A stretch of 64,000 nt of DNA. It comes from a bacterium. Its GTDB lineage: Bacteria > Oederibacteriota > CAKKQC01. Both the position numbers and the translations under genes were made by a program. Below, piece by piece: positions 34,810 to 44,815 of the stretch. The number at the start of each line of letters is the position of its first letter. Positions within the stretch are counted from its first letter, which is position 1. The stretch lies in the NCBI GenBank assembly GCA_919901855.1, contig CAKKQC010000060.1, positions 27,902 to 91,901 of the forward strand, written 5' to 3'. The notes under the pieces are model-generated. The model was not told the origin of the DNA and did no database searches. It saw only the letters and a program-made list of their open reading frames with translations.

Positions 34810-37128
34810 ATGGAGGATTCCCAGCTCGACGCAATTCTTCGCGAGGCCGTGAGCCGCAAGGCCTCGGACATCCACGTCAAGACGGGCGTGCCGGCCTACG
34901 TCCGCATCCACGGTTCTCTCTCGCGTTACGACGACACGGTCATGACGCGCGAGGCCGTCGACCAGATGGTGCTTCAGCTCCTGGACGGCGACGCCGAGGG
35001 GCGGATGAAGACGAGGGGCGAGATCGACATCGCCCACACGATCGCGGGCGTCGCCCGGTTCAGGTGCAATATCTTCCGCCAGCGCGGCTCGCTCGAAATC
35101 ATCATGCGCGTCGTGCCGTATCGCATTCCGACGCTGGAGGAGCTTGGCCTGCCGCCGGCTCTCAAGCACATCGCGCTCGAGGCGCGCGGACTCGTCCTCG
35201 TCACGGGGATCACGGGGTCGGGCAAGTCGACGACCGTCGCGTCCATGGTCCAGCACCTGAACGAGAGCCTGCCCGTGCACGTGGTCACGATCGAGGACCC
35301 GATCGAGTTCGTCTACCGCGACGACAAGGCGTCGATCAGCCAGCGCGAGGTCGGGATCGACACGGAGAGCTTCCACAGCGCCCTCAGGTTCGTCCTCCGC
35401 CAGGACCCGGATGTCATCGTACTGGGCGAGATGCGGGACCGCGAGACCGCCTCGACCGCGATCACGGCGGCCGAGACCGGACACCTCGTCTTTTCGACCC
35501 TGCACACGGCGGACGCCGTCCAAACCATCGACCGCGTGATCGACCTCTTTCCGCCCGAGCAGCAGGACCAGATGCGGCACCAGATGTCCGTGGTCATGAA
35601 GGGTACGATCTCGATGCGGCTCCTGCCCCGGATAGACGGCAAGGGCCTGGCGCCGGCCGTCGAGGTCATGATCAACACGCCCGCGATCAAGGCGCTCATC
35701 GAGGAGAACAAGCTCTCCGAGATCCGGAGCCACATCGCGGAGGGGGCGTCGCAGTACGGCATGCAGACCTTCGACCAGTCGATCCTCGCCCTCTACAAGT
35801 CCGGCGTCATCACGAAGGAGGTCGCGCTCGATGAGGCGACGAGCCCCGCGGAGCTGGAGCTGGCGATGCGCGGGATCACCTCGGGCACGGCCAGCGCGTC
35901 CTCGTTCATCAAACGGGGCGAGGACAACTACTACCAGCAGAAGTCCAAGGACTTCTACGCGCGGGCGCGCCGGCTCTTCTCCCAGGACCTGGTCGAGGAC
36001 GCCCTGCGCGAGGTCCGGCGCGCGCTCGTGGACTGGCCGGACTATCCGGACGCCAAGGCCCTCCTCGGGGAGATCGAGGAACGGATGAAGCGCACGAAGG
36101 ACAAGGGCGCAGTCGAGCCGTTCATAAAGAAGGGGCTCGAGCTGGTCACGCAGGACCGGATCGAGGAGGCGCTGGCGGTGTTCAACCAGGGACTGGCGCA
36201 GGACCCCGGGAACGAGAAGCTCCTCACGATGAAGAAGGCGGCGGAAGAGAAGGGCGCGCGCGTCCGGGGGATCAAGCCCCTGATGGAGAAGGCGGTGGGG
36301 TTGCTGACCCAGGGCCAGTGGGCCGAGGCCAAGACCGCGCTCAACGAGGTGCTCGAGAAGGATCCCGGGAACAGCGAGGCGCTGGACCGGTTCTCGGAGC
36401 TCCTGGTGGCGCAGGGGCGCCAGCAGATGACGGCCGAGATCGACGAACTCGCCGTCCGCGCGGAGGCGGCGCAGGGGGAGAAGCGGTGGTTCGAGGCGGT
36501 CGCGCTGTGGAACCTCGTCCGCGAGATCCAGCCGGACCACCAGAAGGCGATGACGCGCGTGGCCGAGGCGGGGGCCCAGATCAAGATGATGGGCGTGCCC
36601 GGTCTGACGGGCGGCCAGCCGTGGACCGCCTCCGTGATCCAGATGTTCGAGCGCGGGCTGGGGCAGTTCCTCGGGGGGCAGACGCTCGCGTGTCTGGCCG
36701 AGTGGCGCCAGGTGGGCGTGCGGGTGCCGCAGGCGGCGGACCTGCTCGCGACCAACATCCAGAAGGTGGAGGCCCTGCACGCGGAGCACGTGAGCTACCA
36801 CACGGACCGGGCCAAGGCGCTCTACGAGCAGGGCGACCTGGGCCGGGCGCTGGCGCAACTCCGGCACGCGCTCCAGGTGGATCCGCAGGCGGGCGAGGCG
36901 CGAAGTCTCTGGGAAGTGCAGTCGTCGCTCGGAGAGTCCGCGGTCAAGCGGTTCCTGTCAGACGCGGCTCAGTGGGAAACCATGGACCGGATGCGGGCGG
37001 CCCTGTTCTGCATCGAGCGCGCCTACGAGATCGATCCCACGCGCGAGGGGCTCAAGAACCGCGTGGCGGATACCCGCGCCCGGCTCGCGAAGCTCCGCGA
37101 AATCCACGCCGCCATGGATCGCAAGTGA
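34810..37128 (+). CDS. PilT/PilU-type retraction ATPase fused to a long TPR region
   Basis: Residues 1-350 form a PilT-family hexameric ATPase: N-terminal SDIHVKTGVPAYVRIHG, Walker A GITGSGKSTT near residue 135, Asp box IEDPIEFVY, Walker B DVIVLGEMRD, and the His box TGHLVFSTLHT. The AIRNLIRE motif typical of PilT appears only as IRSHIAEG, which is closer to PilU. Residues 370-772 are helical repeats with TPR character (such as ALREVRRALVDWPDYPDAKALLGE and RALAQLRHALQVDP). PilT normally ends near 345-370 residues, so the extension is extra. It should act at the inner-membrane base of a type IV pilus. No other pil genes lie in the window. Confidence 0.9.
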   Translation: MEDSQLDAILREAVSRKASDIHVKTGVPAYVRIHGSLSRYDDTVMTREAVDQMVLQLLDGDAEGRMKTRGEIDIAHTIAGVARFRCNIFRQRGSLEIIMRVVPYRIPTLEELGLPPALKHIALEARGLVLVTGITGSGKSTTVASMVQHLNESLPVHVVTIEDPIEFVYRDDKASISQREVGIDTESFHSALRFVLRQDPDVIVLGEMRDRETASTAITAAETGHLVFSTLHTADAVQTIDRVIDLFPPEQQDQMRHQMSVVMKGTISMRLLPRIDGKGLAPAVEVMINTPAIKALIEENKLSEIRSHIAEGASQYGMQTFDQSILALYKSGVITKEVALDEATSPAELELAMRGITSGTASASSFIKRGEDNYYQQKSKDFYARARRLFSQDLVEDALREVRRALVDWPDYPDAKALLGEIEERMKRTKDKGAVEPFIKKGLELVTQDRIEEALAVFNQGLAQDPGNEKLLTMKKAAEEKGARVRGIKPLMEKAVGLLTQGQWAEAKTALNEVLEKDPGNSEALDRFSELLVAQGRQQMTAEIDELAVRAEAAQGEKRWFEAVALWNLVREIQPDHQKAMTRVAEAGAQIKMMGVPGLTGGQPWTASVIQMFERGLGQFLGGQTLACLAEWRQVGVRVPQAADLLATNIQKVEALHAEHVSYHTDRAKALYEQGDLGRALAQLRHALQVDPQAGEARSLWEVQSSLGESAVKRFLSDAAQWETMDRMRAALFCIERAYEIDPTREGLKNRVADTRARLAKLREIHAAMDRK

Positions 37129-38075
37129 CGCTGCGCGCCGTGCGGCTCGCGCTGATGCTCGCCGCGGTCGTGGTCGCGGCCGGGTGCAACCGCGGCGGAC
37201 CGCGCATCCGGACGCTCGCGACCATGCCGCCCGTGGTCATGGGCGCGGCCCGCGTCAATGCGGATATCTGGATCGGATCGTGGGCGGGGCTGACTCGCGT
37301 GGGCGGGGGCCGGACCGAACTCTACGCGGAGGCCGCGGGATTGCCCAAGGGCGTGCAGGTGCGGTCCGTGTTCCCGCAGGGAGATACGCTCTGGCTCGCC
37401 ACGAATCTGGGCGTCGTCGAGTTCTCGCTCAAGACGGCAAGGGCGACGAAGGTCTGGGCTTCGAAGGACGGGCTCGGAGCGGAAAGCGTGCGCTGGGTCG
37501 GGGAGACGCGCGGCGCCGTGTGGGCCGGCACGATCTTCGGGATCAGCCGCCTCTCTCCCGGTTCCCGCCGCTGGACCAACTACCGGATCGCTCAGGGCCT
37601 CATCCAGGACCACGTCTACGCCCTGGGGGATTCCGCGAACGCGCTCTGGGCGTCCTGCATCAACGGCGGCCTCGTGCGCTTCGACGCCGGGCGTAACCGC
37701 TGGGAGGCCGTGGCCTCGGACCACGGGCTCGGCAACAAGCACATCTACGCGATCCTCGCGACCCCGAACGCGCTCTGGCTCGGCACCGCTGGCGGCGTGA
37801 ACCTGTACCACACGGACACCCGCGCCTGGGATGCCACCGTGTGCGACGACGGGTTCACGGACTACTGCGTGCGAGCGCTTGCGCTCGCCGGGGACGATCT
37901 CTGGTTCGGGACCAGCTACGGGCTCTACCGGCGGAACCTCAAGACCGGGAAGCAGACGGTCTACACGACGCACGACGGGTTGCCCGACGACGAGGTGACG
38001 TCCATCGTCTCGGACGGCAAGGTCCTGCTGGTGACCACCCGCACCGGACTATCCGAGGTGACTCTCCCCCGATAG
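37125..38075 (+). CDS. Beta-propeller lipoprotein with two-component-regulator-type repeats
   Basis: The 316-residue protein starts with GTG overlapping the pilT-like stop. It has a lipoprotein signal (lipobox VAAGC, Cys near residue 20) and then six or seven repeats of the Reg_prop type, for example IWIGSWAGLTRV, LWLATNLGVVEF, VWAGTIFGISRL, LWLGTAGGVNLY and LWFGTSYGLYRR. It would be a membrane-tethered, probably periplasmic or surface propeller. Coupling to the PilT-TPR gene suggests a related role, possibly in pilus or adhesion functions, but there is no direct evidence. The stop is 7 bp from the convergent membrane gene. Confidence 0.85.
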   Translation: MTLRAVRLALMLAAVVVAAGCNRGGPRIRTLATMPPVVMGAARVNADIWIGSWAGLTRVGGGRTELYAEAAGLPKGVQVRSVFPQGDTLWLATNLGVVEFSLKTARATKVWASKDGLGAESVRWVGETRGAVWAGTIFGISRLSPGSRRWTNYRIAQGLIQDHVYALGDSANALWASCINGGLVRFDAGRNRWEAVASDHGLGNKHIYAILATPNALWLGTAGGVNLYHTDTRAWDATVCDDGFTDYCVRALALAGDDLWFGTSYGLYRRNLKTGKQTVYTTHDGLPDDEVTSIVSDGKVLLVTTRTGLSEVTLPR

Positions 38076-38082
38076 TCCCCCC

Positions 38083-40155
38083 TTATCTGGCGGGCTGCAG
38101 GATCCAGTAGTGGTAGGAGGCGAACTCCGACGAGTCGGGCCATCCGCACGAGACCGTCATCCGGTTGCGCGTCTTCACCAGGGATCCGTCCTGCTCGGCG
38201 ACGAGGATCGTCTGGAACCGGTCCGGGTTCGGCGCGATGTTGACGCATCCGAGCATGACGCCGTTGCAGGCGACCTCGACCGCGCTCCCGCGCGGCGCGA
38301 ACGTCCGCATCATGACGAGGAGAGGCCGGCCTGCCGTGGCCCGGACATCGAAAGCCTCCCCGCCGCTGGTGACCCAGCCGCCGTCGCCGATGACCCGGTT
38401 CAGGACGGAGTCCGTCCGGACCTGGAGCGAGTTGAACGGGATTCCCCCGGGGCTCCGGGCCATCACGCGGTACCCGTGCGCGGCTTCGGAGCCGGGATCG
38501 CCGCAGTCGAGCTCGTCGACGAGCTTCCAGCCACGGAGCGTCGGTGCCGGCCCTGGTTCGCCCCAGGCGATGTCGAAGAGGACGAACCACGTGTCGAGCC
38601 GCGGATGCGGAATGCTGAGGCGCTCATGCAGGATGCCCGCGCGCTGGAGTTGTTCCGCGTTCGTGTCGGCTCTACCGGGGTGGAGGGCGAGGAACCGGGG
38701 CCGCTCTGCGGCGGGCATCCGCTTGAAGACGTCGTAGAGGGATCCCCAGCCGTACGACGTGGCGGGGAAGAGCCACGGGGCGGTGAGCCCCTTGAGATCG
38801 ATCACGCGGCGTCCCGAGAAATATCCGAGGATGCCGACATCCGTCGCCCCGACGGCGCCGGGCTCGGCCATGTTCGCCAGCCGCTCCGCCATGACGCGGT
38901 GGTGAGCCGAATAGCTCTCGGCCCCGTGCCCGACGAACAGAAACGACTGCGAGAGCCCGGGGAGCTCGAACGCGATCCAGGCGCCCGCGAGTCCGCGCAC
39001 CAGCGGACGGCGCCACGCTTCCGGGAAGGCCTGCGCCACGCGGGCGATCCCGGAGAACGAGAGCAGGATGAACACGGGGAAGAGCGGGATCAGGTACCGG
39101 TGATGGTGCCAGCCCACGGGCAGGAGCCCCGCCGCGGCCAGCCACCCGAGGCTCCAAATGGCGCCGCCGACCGCCGTGACCTCGCGGGCGCCACCCGGGA
39201 GGAAGATGCAGCCGAACACGAAGAGCAAGAGCGCGCCGGGCGGGAAGGCCCAGATCACCTCGTTCTCCGACTGCCCGTTGCCGGCGGTGCCGACTTCGGC
39301 CTCCGAGGGGTACGACCCCATCCAGAGGCCCTTCGCCGTATCCACGAGGTACCGGGCGGAGCCGGAGGCGGCGGCGGACCAGGGTACGAGCGGGGAGGCC
39401 CACGCCGTCTTCGCCCAGCCACTCGACCCGACGGGGGAACCGGTGACGGCCAAGGAGAAGACGCTGGCCGCCGTGAACGCCGCGACGACGATCGCCATCA
39501 CGGTCAACATGCGACGGGGGGTTCGCAACAGCGAGGCTGGGCCAAACGACGCCAGCGCGGCGCCCATCGTCCAGATGCCGCCTTCCGGCCGCGTAAGGGC
39601 GGTCGCGATCGAAACCACTCCCGGCATGACCCACCAGCGCGGCGTGCGGTCGGCGGCGACCAGGCTCCACCGGTCCCAGAGCAGGAGGACGGCGAGGCAC
39701 GCCAGCCCCGTGTCGAGTCCGCAGAAGAATCCCCACACCACGTGCCCGCACAAGGCGACCGCGAGCACGGACGCGTGCGCGAGCCACGGCTCCATGAGCC
39801 GGGAGGCGATCCGCCAGGCGACGAGGCATGTGCCCCATAGGATCGTCGCGTTGAGGAGATAGAGTCCGGCCAGCAGTATCCCCTCGTGGGTGCCGGCGGC
39901 CGCCGCCAGCGGCACGAGCAGCCACGTGTAGAGGAGGCTCGTGGACCCCGTGGAGGGCGGGTCGCCAGCCAGGAACCGGAAGGGGAGGCCGTGCGCCCAG
40001 TTCCGGGCGTAGGCGAGGGTGATGTAGACGTCGTCGAGCGGGGCGGTCATCCGGCCGTGCGTGTAGGCGAAAACGGCCGTCCAGGCCGCTCCCGCGAGGG
40101 CGACGGCCAGGAGTCCCCAGGCGACCATGGCGACGAGGTACGGGCTCCTCCGCAT
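38083..40155 (-). CDS. Polytopic membrane protein, probable GT-C-type glycosyltransferase
   Basis: The 690-residue protein has about ten to eleven hydrophobic segments in its first 460 residues and a soluble C-terminal domain of about 230. After the first helix it has the acidic pair in PLDDVYITLAYARNWAHG, the placement expected for the catalytic Asp of GT-C (dolichyl-phosphate-mannose-type) transferases. These use polyprenyl-phosphate sugars at the outer face of the membrane. The dolichyl-phosphate-mannose-synthase-like gene at 46903 could make such a donor. A start at ATG 40155 is supported by a promoter nine bases upstream. The family assignment is by topology and one motif only. Confidence 0.7.
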   Translation of the reverse strand: MRRSPYLVAMVAWGLLAVALAGAAWTAVFAYTHGRMTAPLDDVYITLAYARNWAHGLPFRFLAGDPPSTGSTSLLYTWLLVPLAAAAGTHEGILLAGLYLLNATILWGTCLVAWRIASRLMEPWLAHASVLAVALCGHVVWGFFCGLDTGLACLAVLLLWDRWSLVAADRTPRWWVMPGVVSIATALTRPEGGIWTMGAALASFGPASLLRTPRRMLTVMAIVVAAFTAASVFSLAVTGSPVGSSGWAKTAWASPLVPWSAAASGSARYLVDTAKGLWMGSYPSEAEVGTAGNGQSENEVIWAFPPGALLLFVFGCIFLPGGAREVTAVGGAIWSLGWLAAAGLLPVGWHHHRYLIPLFPVFILLSFSGIARVAQAFPEAWRRPLVRGLAGAWIAFELPGLSQSFLFVGHGAESYSAHHRVMAERLANMAEPGAVGATDVGILGYFSGRRVIDLKGLTAPWLFPATSYGWGSLYDVFKRMPAAERPRFLALHPGRADTNAEQLQRAGILHERLSIPHPRLDTWFVLFDIAWGEPGPAPTLRGWKLVDELDCGDPGSEAAHGYRVMARSPGGIPFNSLQVRTDSVLNRVIGDGGWVTSGGEAFDVRATAGRPLLVMMRTFAPRGSAVEVACNGVMLGCVNIAPNPDRFQTILVAEQDGSLVKTRNRMTVSCGWPDSSEFASYHYWILQPAR

Positions 40156-40164
40156 GCGGAGTCT

Positions 40165-40193
40165 AGTGTAGGACAGATAAGGGCCCGCGTCGA
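40165..40193 (-). promoter_or_regulatory. Promoter of the polytopic membrane protein gene
   Basis: On the minus strand TCGACG (40193-40188) and TACACT (40170-40165) are 17 bases apart. The ATG at 40155 lies nine bases after the -10, leaving essentially no room for a leader or ribosome-binding site. Confidence 0.5.
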
Positions 40194-40202
40194 AACTCCG
40201 CA

Positions 40203-40231
40203 CCCTGAGCGACCGAAGGGAGTCGAATGGG
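40203..40231 (+). repeat. Dispersed intergenic repeat, copy 2
   Basis: CCCTGAGCGACCGA... ending GTCGAATGGG. It shares its ends with the copy at 9391-9426 (one substitution in the right end) but has a shorter centre. It lies between the divergent membrane-protein and glgA genes. Confidence 0.65.
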
Positions 40232-40277
40232 TGCGGCAATAGTGTAGAGCAGAAGTGCGTTGGAGTCGACGCGCTTG

Positions 40278-40313
40278 CCCTGAGCGAGGGAGCTTTGCGA
40301 CCGAGTCGAAGGG
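40278..40313 (+). repeat. Dispersed intergenic repeat, copy 3
   Basis: CCCTGAGCGAGGGAG... ending GAGTCGAAGGG. It is the same length (36 bases) as the 9391 copy with a different centre. It lies 5 bases upstream of the glgA -35 box. Confidence 0.65.
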
Positions 40314-40318
40314 TTGTG

Positions 40319-40347
40319 TTGACAACCTGACAGCCAAAGGCTACACT
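40319..40347 (+). promoter_or_regulatory. Consensus sigma-70 promoter of glgA
   Basis: A perfect TTGACA (40319-40324) is followed after 17 bases by TACACT (40342-40347). A leader of about 20 bases contains an AAGGGGG ribosome site (near 40360) seven or so bases before the ATG at 40374. This is the best promoter in the window and, unlike most others here, it drives a leadered mRNA. Confidence 0.8.
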
Positions 40348-40373
40348 TGCACGCAATTCAAGGGGGTTCCAAC

Positions 40374-41867
40374 ATGCCGAAACTCAGGATCGCGCACGTC
40401 ACATCCGAGCTCTCGCCGCTCGCCCGCACGGGCGGACTGGGGGATGCCGTCGGATCGATGATCCGCGCCCAGGAAGCCGCCGGCCACAAGGTGGTCGCGT
40501 TCCTCCCGTACTACCGGGAAGTGCGTCTGCTGGGCGCCGTGACCCCCCAGGTCGTGCTCGCGAACCTCCCCGTGCACCTCGCGCCCGGTCTCCGCCAGGA
40601 GGTCAACGTCCTGTCGGCCCATCTGCCGGGGTCCAAGGTGCCCGTCTACCTCGTCGAGAACGCAAAAGCGTACGACCGGGACCAGTTGTACGGTACGCCC
40701 GAGGGCGATTACCCCGACAACGCGGAACGGTTCATCCTGTTGTGCCGGTCGGCGCTCCAAGCCATAAAGGAGATGAAAGAGGAGTTCGACGTCGTCCACG
40801 CGCACGACTGGCAGGCATCCCTCGTGCCCGCCTACCTGCGGCGCGTCTACGACGGGGACGCCGCTTTCGCGACGACCGCCTGCGTATACTCGATCCACAA
40901 CCTCGCCTACCAGGGCGTCTTCCCGAAGGACACGATCCTGAAGACGGGGCTGGGCTGGTCGGTCTACACGCCGGACCAGCTCGAGTTCTACGGCAAGGTC
41001 AACTTCATGAAGGCGGGCATCCTCTACGCCGACCGGATCACGACCGTGAGCCCGACCTACGCGAAGGAGATCCTGACGGCGGAGTACGGGTGGGGCCTCG
41101 AGGGCCTGCTCAAGACGCGCGAGGCGGACCTCTCGGGCGTGCTCAACGGCATCGACGTCGCTGAGTGGGACCCGGCCAAGGACACGCACCTCGCCGCGAC
41201 CTTCTCCCGCCGGAACATGGCCGGCAAGGCCGCCTGCCGCGAGGCGCTCGTGAAGGAGTTCGAACTGCCGGAGCCCAAGGGCCGGTCGATGCTGGTGGCG
41301 ATGGTCGCGAGGCTGGCGGGGCAGAAGGGCTTCGAGCTCATGGTCGAGGCCCTGCCGAAGCTGGCCAAGAAGCCGGTCCAGATCGCCGTCCTCGGCAGCG
41401 GGGAGCGGCGGATCCAGGACCTGCTCGAGGACGCCGCCCGGAAGTATCCGGCCACGCTCGCGCTGCGCCTGCGCGTGGATGGGGCGCTCGCGCACCGGCT
41501 GTACGCCGGGGCGGACGCCTTCCTGATGCCAAGCCGGTACGAGCCGTGCGGCCTCGGTCAGATGATCGCCCTGCGGTACGGGACGCTCCCGATCGCGCGC
41601 GCGACCGGCGGGCTGCTCGACACCGTAACGCCTGTGGACTTCAAGAAGAAGCAGGGCACGGGATTCCTCTTCAAGGCCGCCACCGCCGACTCGCTCGCGA
41701 AGGGCGTGGACGAGGCGCTGCAGGCCTTCGCGGACGAGGAACTCTGGAAAAAGCTGTCGGGCGAGGCGATGGGCGAGGACTTCTCCTGGGCGTCGTCCGT
41801 CAAGCGCTACGACGCGTGCTACACGAGCGCGATGCAGCGGCGGTCGAAGCGGCCGCGCGCGGCGTAA
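40374..41867 (+). CDS. glgA: Glycogen/starch synthase (GT5)
   Basis: The 497-residue GT-B enzyme adds ADP- or UDP-glucose to glycogen. The N-terminal substrate motif reads ARTGGLGD near residues 18-25, with Arg where most GlgA proteins have Lys (KTGGL). Further motifs are VHAHDWQASLVPAYLR, YSIHNLAYQGVFP, LSGVLNGIDVAEWDP, MVARLAGQKGFELM and the donor motif PSRYEPCGLGQMIALRYGT. The start is fixed by a good ribosome site and promoter. The GH57 enzyme at 49057-51225 may act on the same polymer. The gene ends 4 bp before prfB. Confidence 0.94.
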   Translation: MPKLRIAHVTSELSPLARTGGLGDAVGSMIRAQEAAGHKVVAFLPYYREVRLLGAVTPQVVLANLPVHLAPGLRQEVNVLSAHLPGSKVPVYLVENAKAYDRDQLYGTPEGDYPDNAERFILLCRSALQAIKEMKEEFDVVHAHDWQASLVPAYLRRVYDGDAAFATTACVYSIHNLAYQGVFPKDTILKTGLGWSVYTPDQLEFYGKVNFMKAGILYADRITTVSPTYAKEILTAEYGWGLEGLLKTREADLSGVLNGIDVAEWDPAKDTHLAATFSRRNMAGKAACREALVKEFELPEPKGRSMLVAMVARLAGQKGFELMVEALPKLAKKPVQIAVLGSGERRIQDLLEDAARKYPATLALRLRVDGALAHRLYAGADAFLMPSRYEPCGLGQMIALRYGTLPIARATGGLLDTVTPVDFKKKQGTGFLFKAATADSLAKGVDEALQAFADEELWKKLSGEAMGEDFSWASSVKRYDACYTSAMQRRSKRPRAA

Positions 41868-41871
41868 CGCC

Positions 41872-42988
41872 ATGGCCGGGGACCTGAAGGAATCGATCGC
41901 GGCCCTGGAGGAGAGGTTCCACCAGATCAGGGGGTGCCTTTGACCCGGGTAAGAGCGCCGAGGAACTGAAGACCCTGGAGGCCCGGCTCGCGGAGCCGGG
42001 AGCCTGGGATCGCCACGCCGAAGCCCAGAAGCTCAGCCGCCGGCTCGAGCACCTCCGCCAGGATCTCGCCGTGTACCACCGCACCGAACGCCGGATGGAG
42101 GATCTCCGGGGCTACCTTAAGATGCTCGCCGAGACGCCGGACGCCGAGCTCGAGGCTGAATGCCGGCGCGAGGCGACGGAGCTCGAGGGCGAGATCGACC
42201 GGCTCGAAGTCGCGTACTTCCTCACTGGCGAGCACGACCACATGTCCGCGTTCATGACCATCCGGCCGGGAGCGGGCGGGACCGAGGCCCAGGACTGGGC
42301 CCAGATGCTCATGCGCATGTACCTGCGCTGGGCCGAAGACCGCAAGTTCAAGACCGAGGTGGTCGACCTCAGCGCAGGCGAGGAAGCCGGGATCAAGGGC
42401 GTCACCATCCTCTTCGACGCCCGCTTCGCCTTCGGCCTGCTCAAGGCCGAGCGGGGCGTCCACCGGCTCGTCCGCATCTCGCCGTTCGACGCCAACGACC
42501 GCCGGCATACCTCGTTCGCCGAAGTCGACCTGGTGCCCAAGCTCGACGAAGACATCAAGGTGGACATCCGGGATGAGGACATCCGGGTGGACACCTTCCG
42601 TGCCTCGGGCGCCGGGGGCCAGCTCGTGAACAAGACCAGCTCGGCGGTGCGGATCACGCACATCCCCTCGGGGGTCGTGGTCACGTGCCAGAACGAGCGC
42701 AGCCAGCACCAGAACCGGGCCAACGCCATGGCGGTCCTCCAGGGACGCCTTTACGAGCTCGAGCGGCAGAAGCAGGAGGACAAGCTCACGGTCCTGCGGG
42801 GCGAGCGCAAGGCGGTCGAGTTCGGCAGCCAGATCCGGTCGTACGTCTTCATGCCCTACCAGCAGGTCAAGGACCTCCGGACGGGCCTCGAGCTCCATGA
42901 CGTCCCCAAGGTCATGGACGGCGGGATCGACCCCTTCATCACGGCCTGGCTGCGTCAGCAGGCGAAGGCCCGGCGGGCCAAGTCCTAG
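41872..42988 (+). CDS. prfB: Peptide chain release factor 2, expressed by programmed +1 frameshift
   Basis: RF2 ends translation at UGA and UAA. The gene is in two frames. A 23-codon segment starts at ATG 41872 and meets an in-frame TGA at 41941. Shifting +1 at CTT-TGA continues with GAC into a 348-codon frame ending at 42988, for a 371-residue protein of normal length. The RF2-specific anticodon-like SPF is in RISPFDANDRRH, and the peptidyl-hydrolysis GGQ is in ASGAGGQLVNK. Low RF2 favours the shift, giving autoregulation. The frame break is therefore not a mutation. mutL begins one base after the stop. Confidence 0.96.
41929..41944 (+). promoter_or_regulatory. RF2 programmed +1 frameshift site
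   Basis: AGG GGG TGC CTT TGA C contains an internal Shine-Dalgarno-like AGGGGG three bases before the slippery CTT, the in-frame TGA stop (41941-41943) and the following C that weakens termination. The layout matches the classical prfB site, where one base is skipped so that GAC (41942-41944) is read. Confidence 0.95.
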
Positions 42989-42989
42989 G

Positions 42990-44726
<1,737 letters not shown>

Positions 44727-44753
44727 GGGGACACTCTTTCAATCATGCACTGA

Positions 44754-44785
44754 AGGGACACTCTTGCGATCTTGCGATTTGCCCG
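44754..44785 (+). repeat. Left inverted-repeat arm of the transposase element
   Basis: The arm begins AGGGACACTCTTGCGATCTT and ends GCCCG. It is the reverse complement of 45868-45899 with a single mismatch at base 27. The first 26 bases are identical. The TTGCGATCTTGCGAT core is itself a short tandem repeat. Confidence 0.9.
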
Positions 44786-44815
44786 GGAACGCGGGTGAAT
44801 TGGGGGACGTGACCG

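Noticed and set aside
40156..40373. A riboswitch or small RNA in the gap before glgA.
   Set aside because: The gap is accounted for by two divergent promoters and two repeat copies. The glgA leader is only about 20 bases long.
41872..42070. Apparent truncation or frameshift mutation of prfB.
   Set aside because: The break is the programmed RF2 frameshift site with all expected elements, so the gene is intact.
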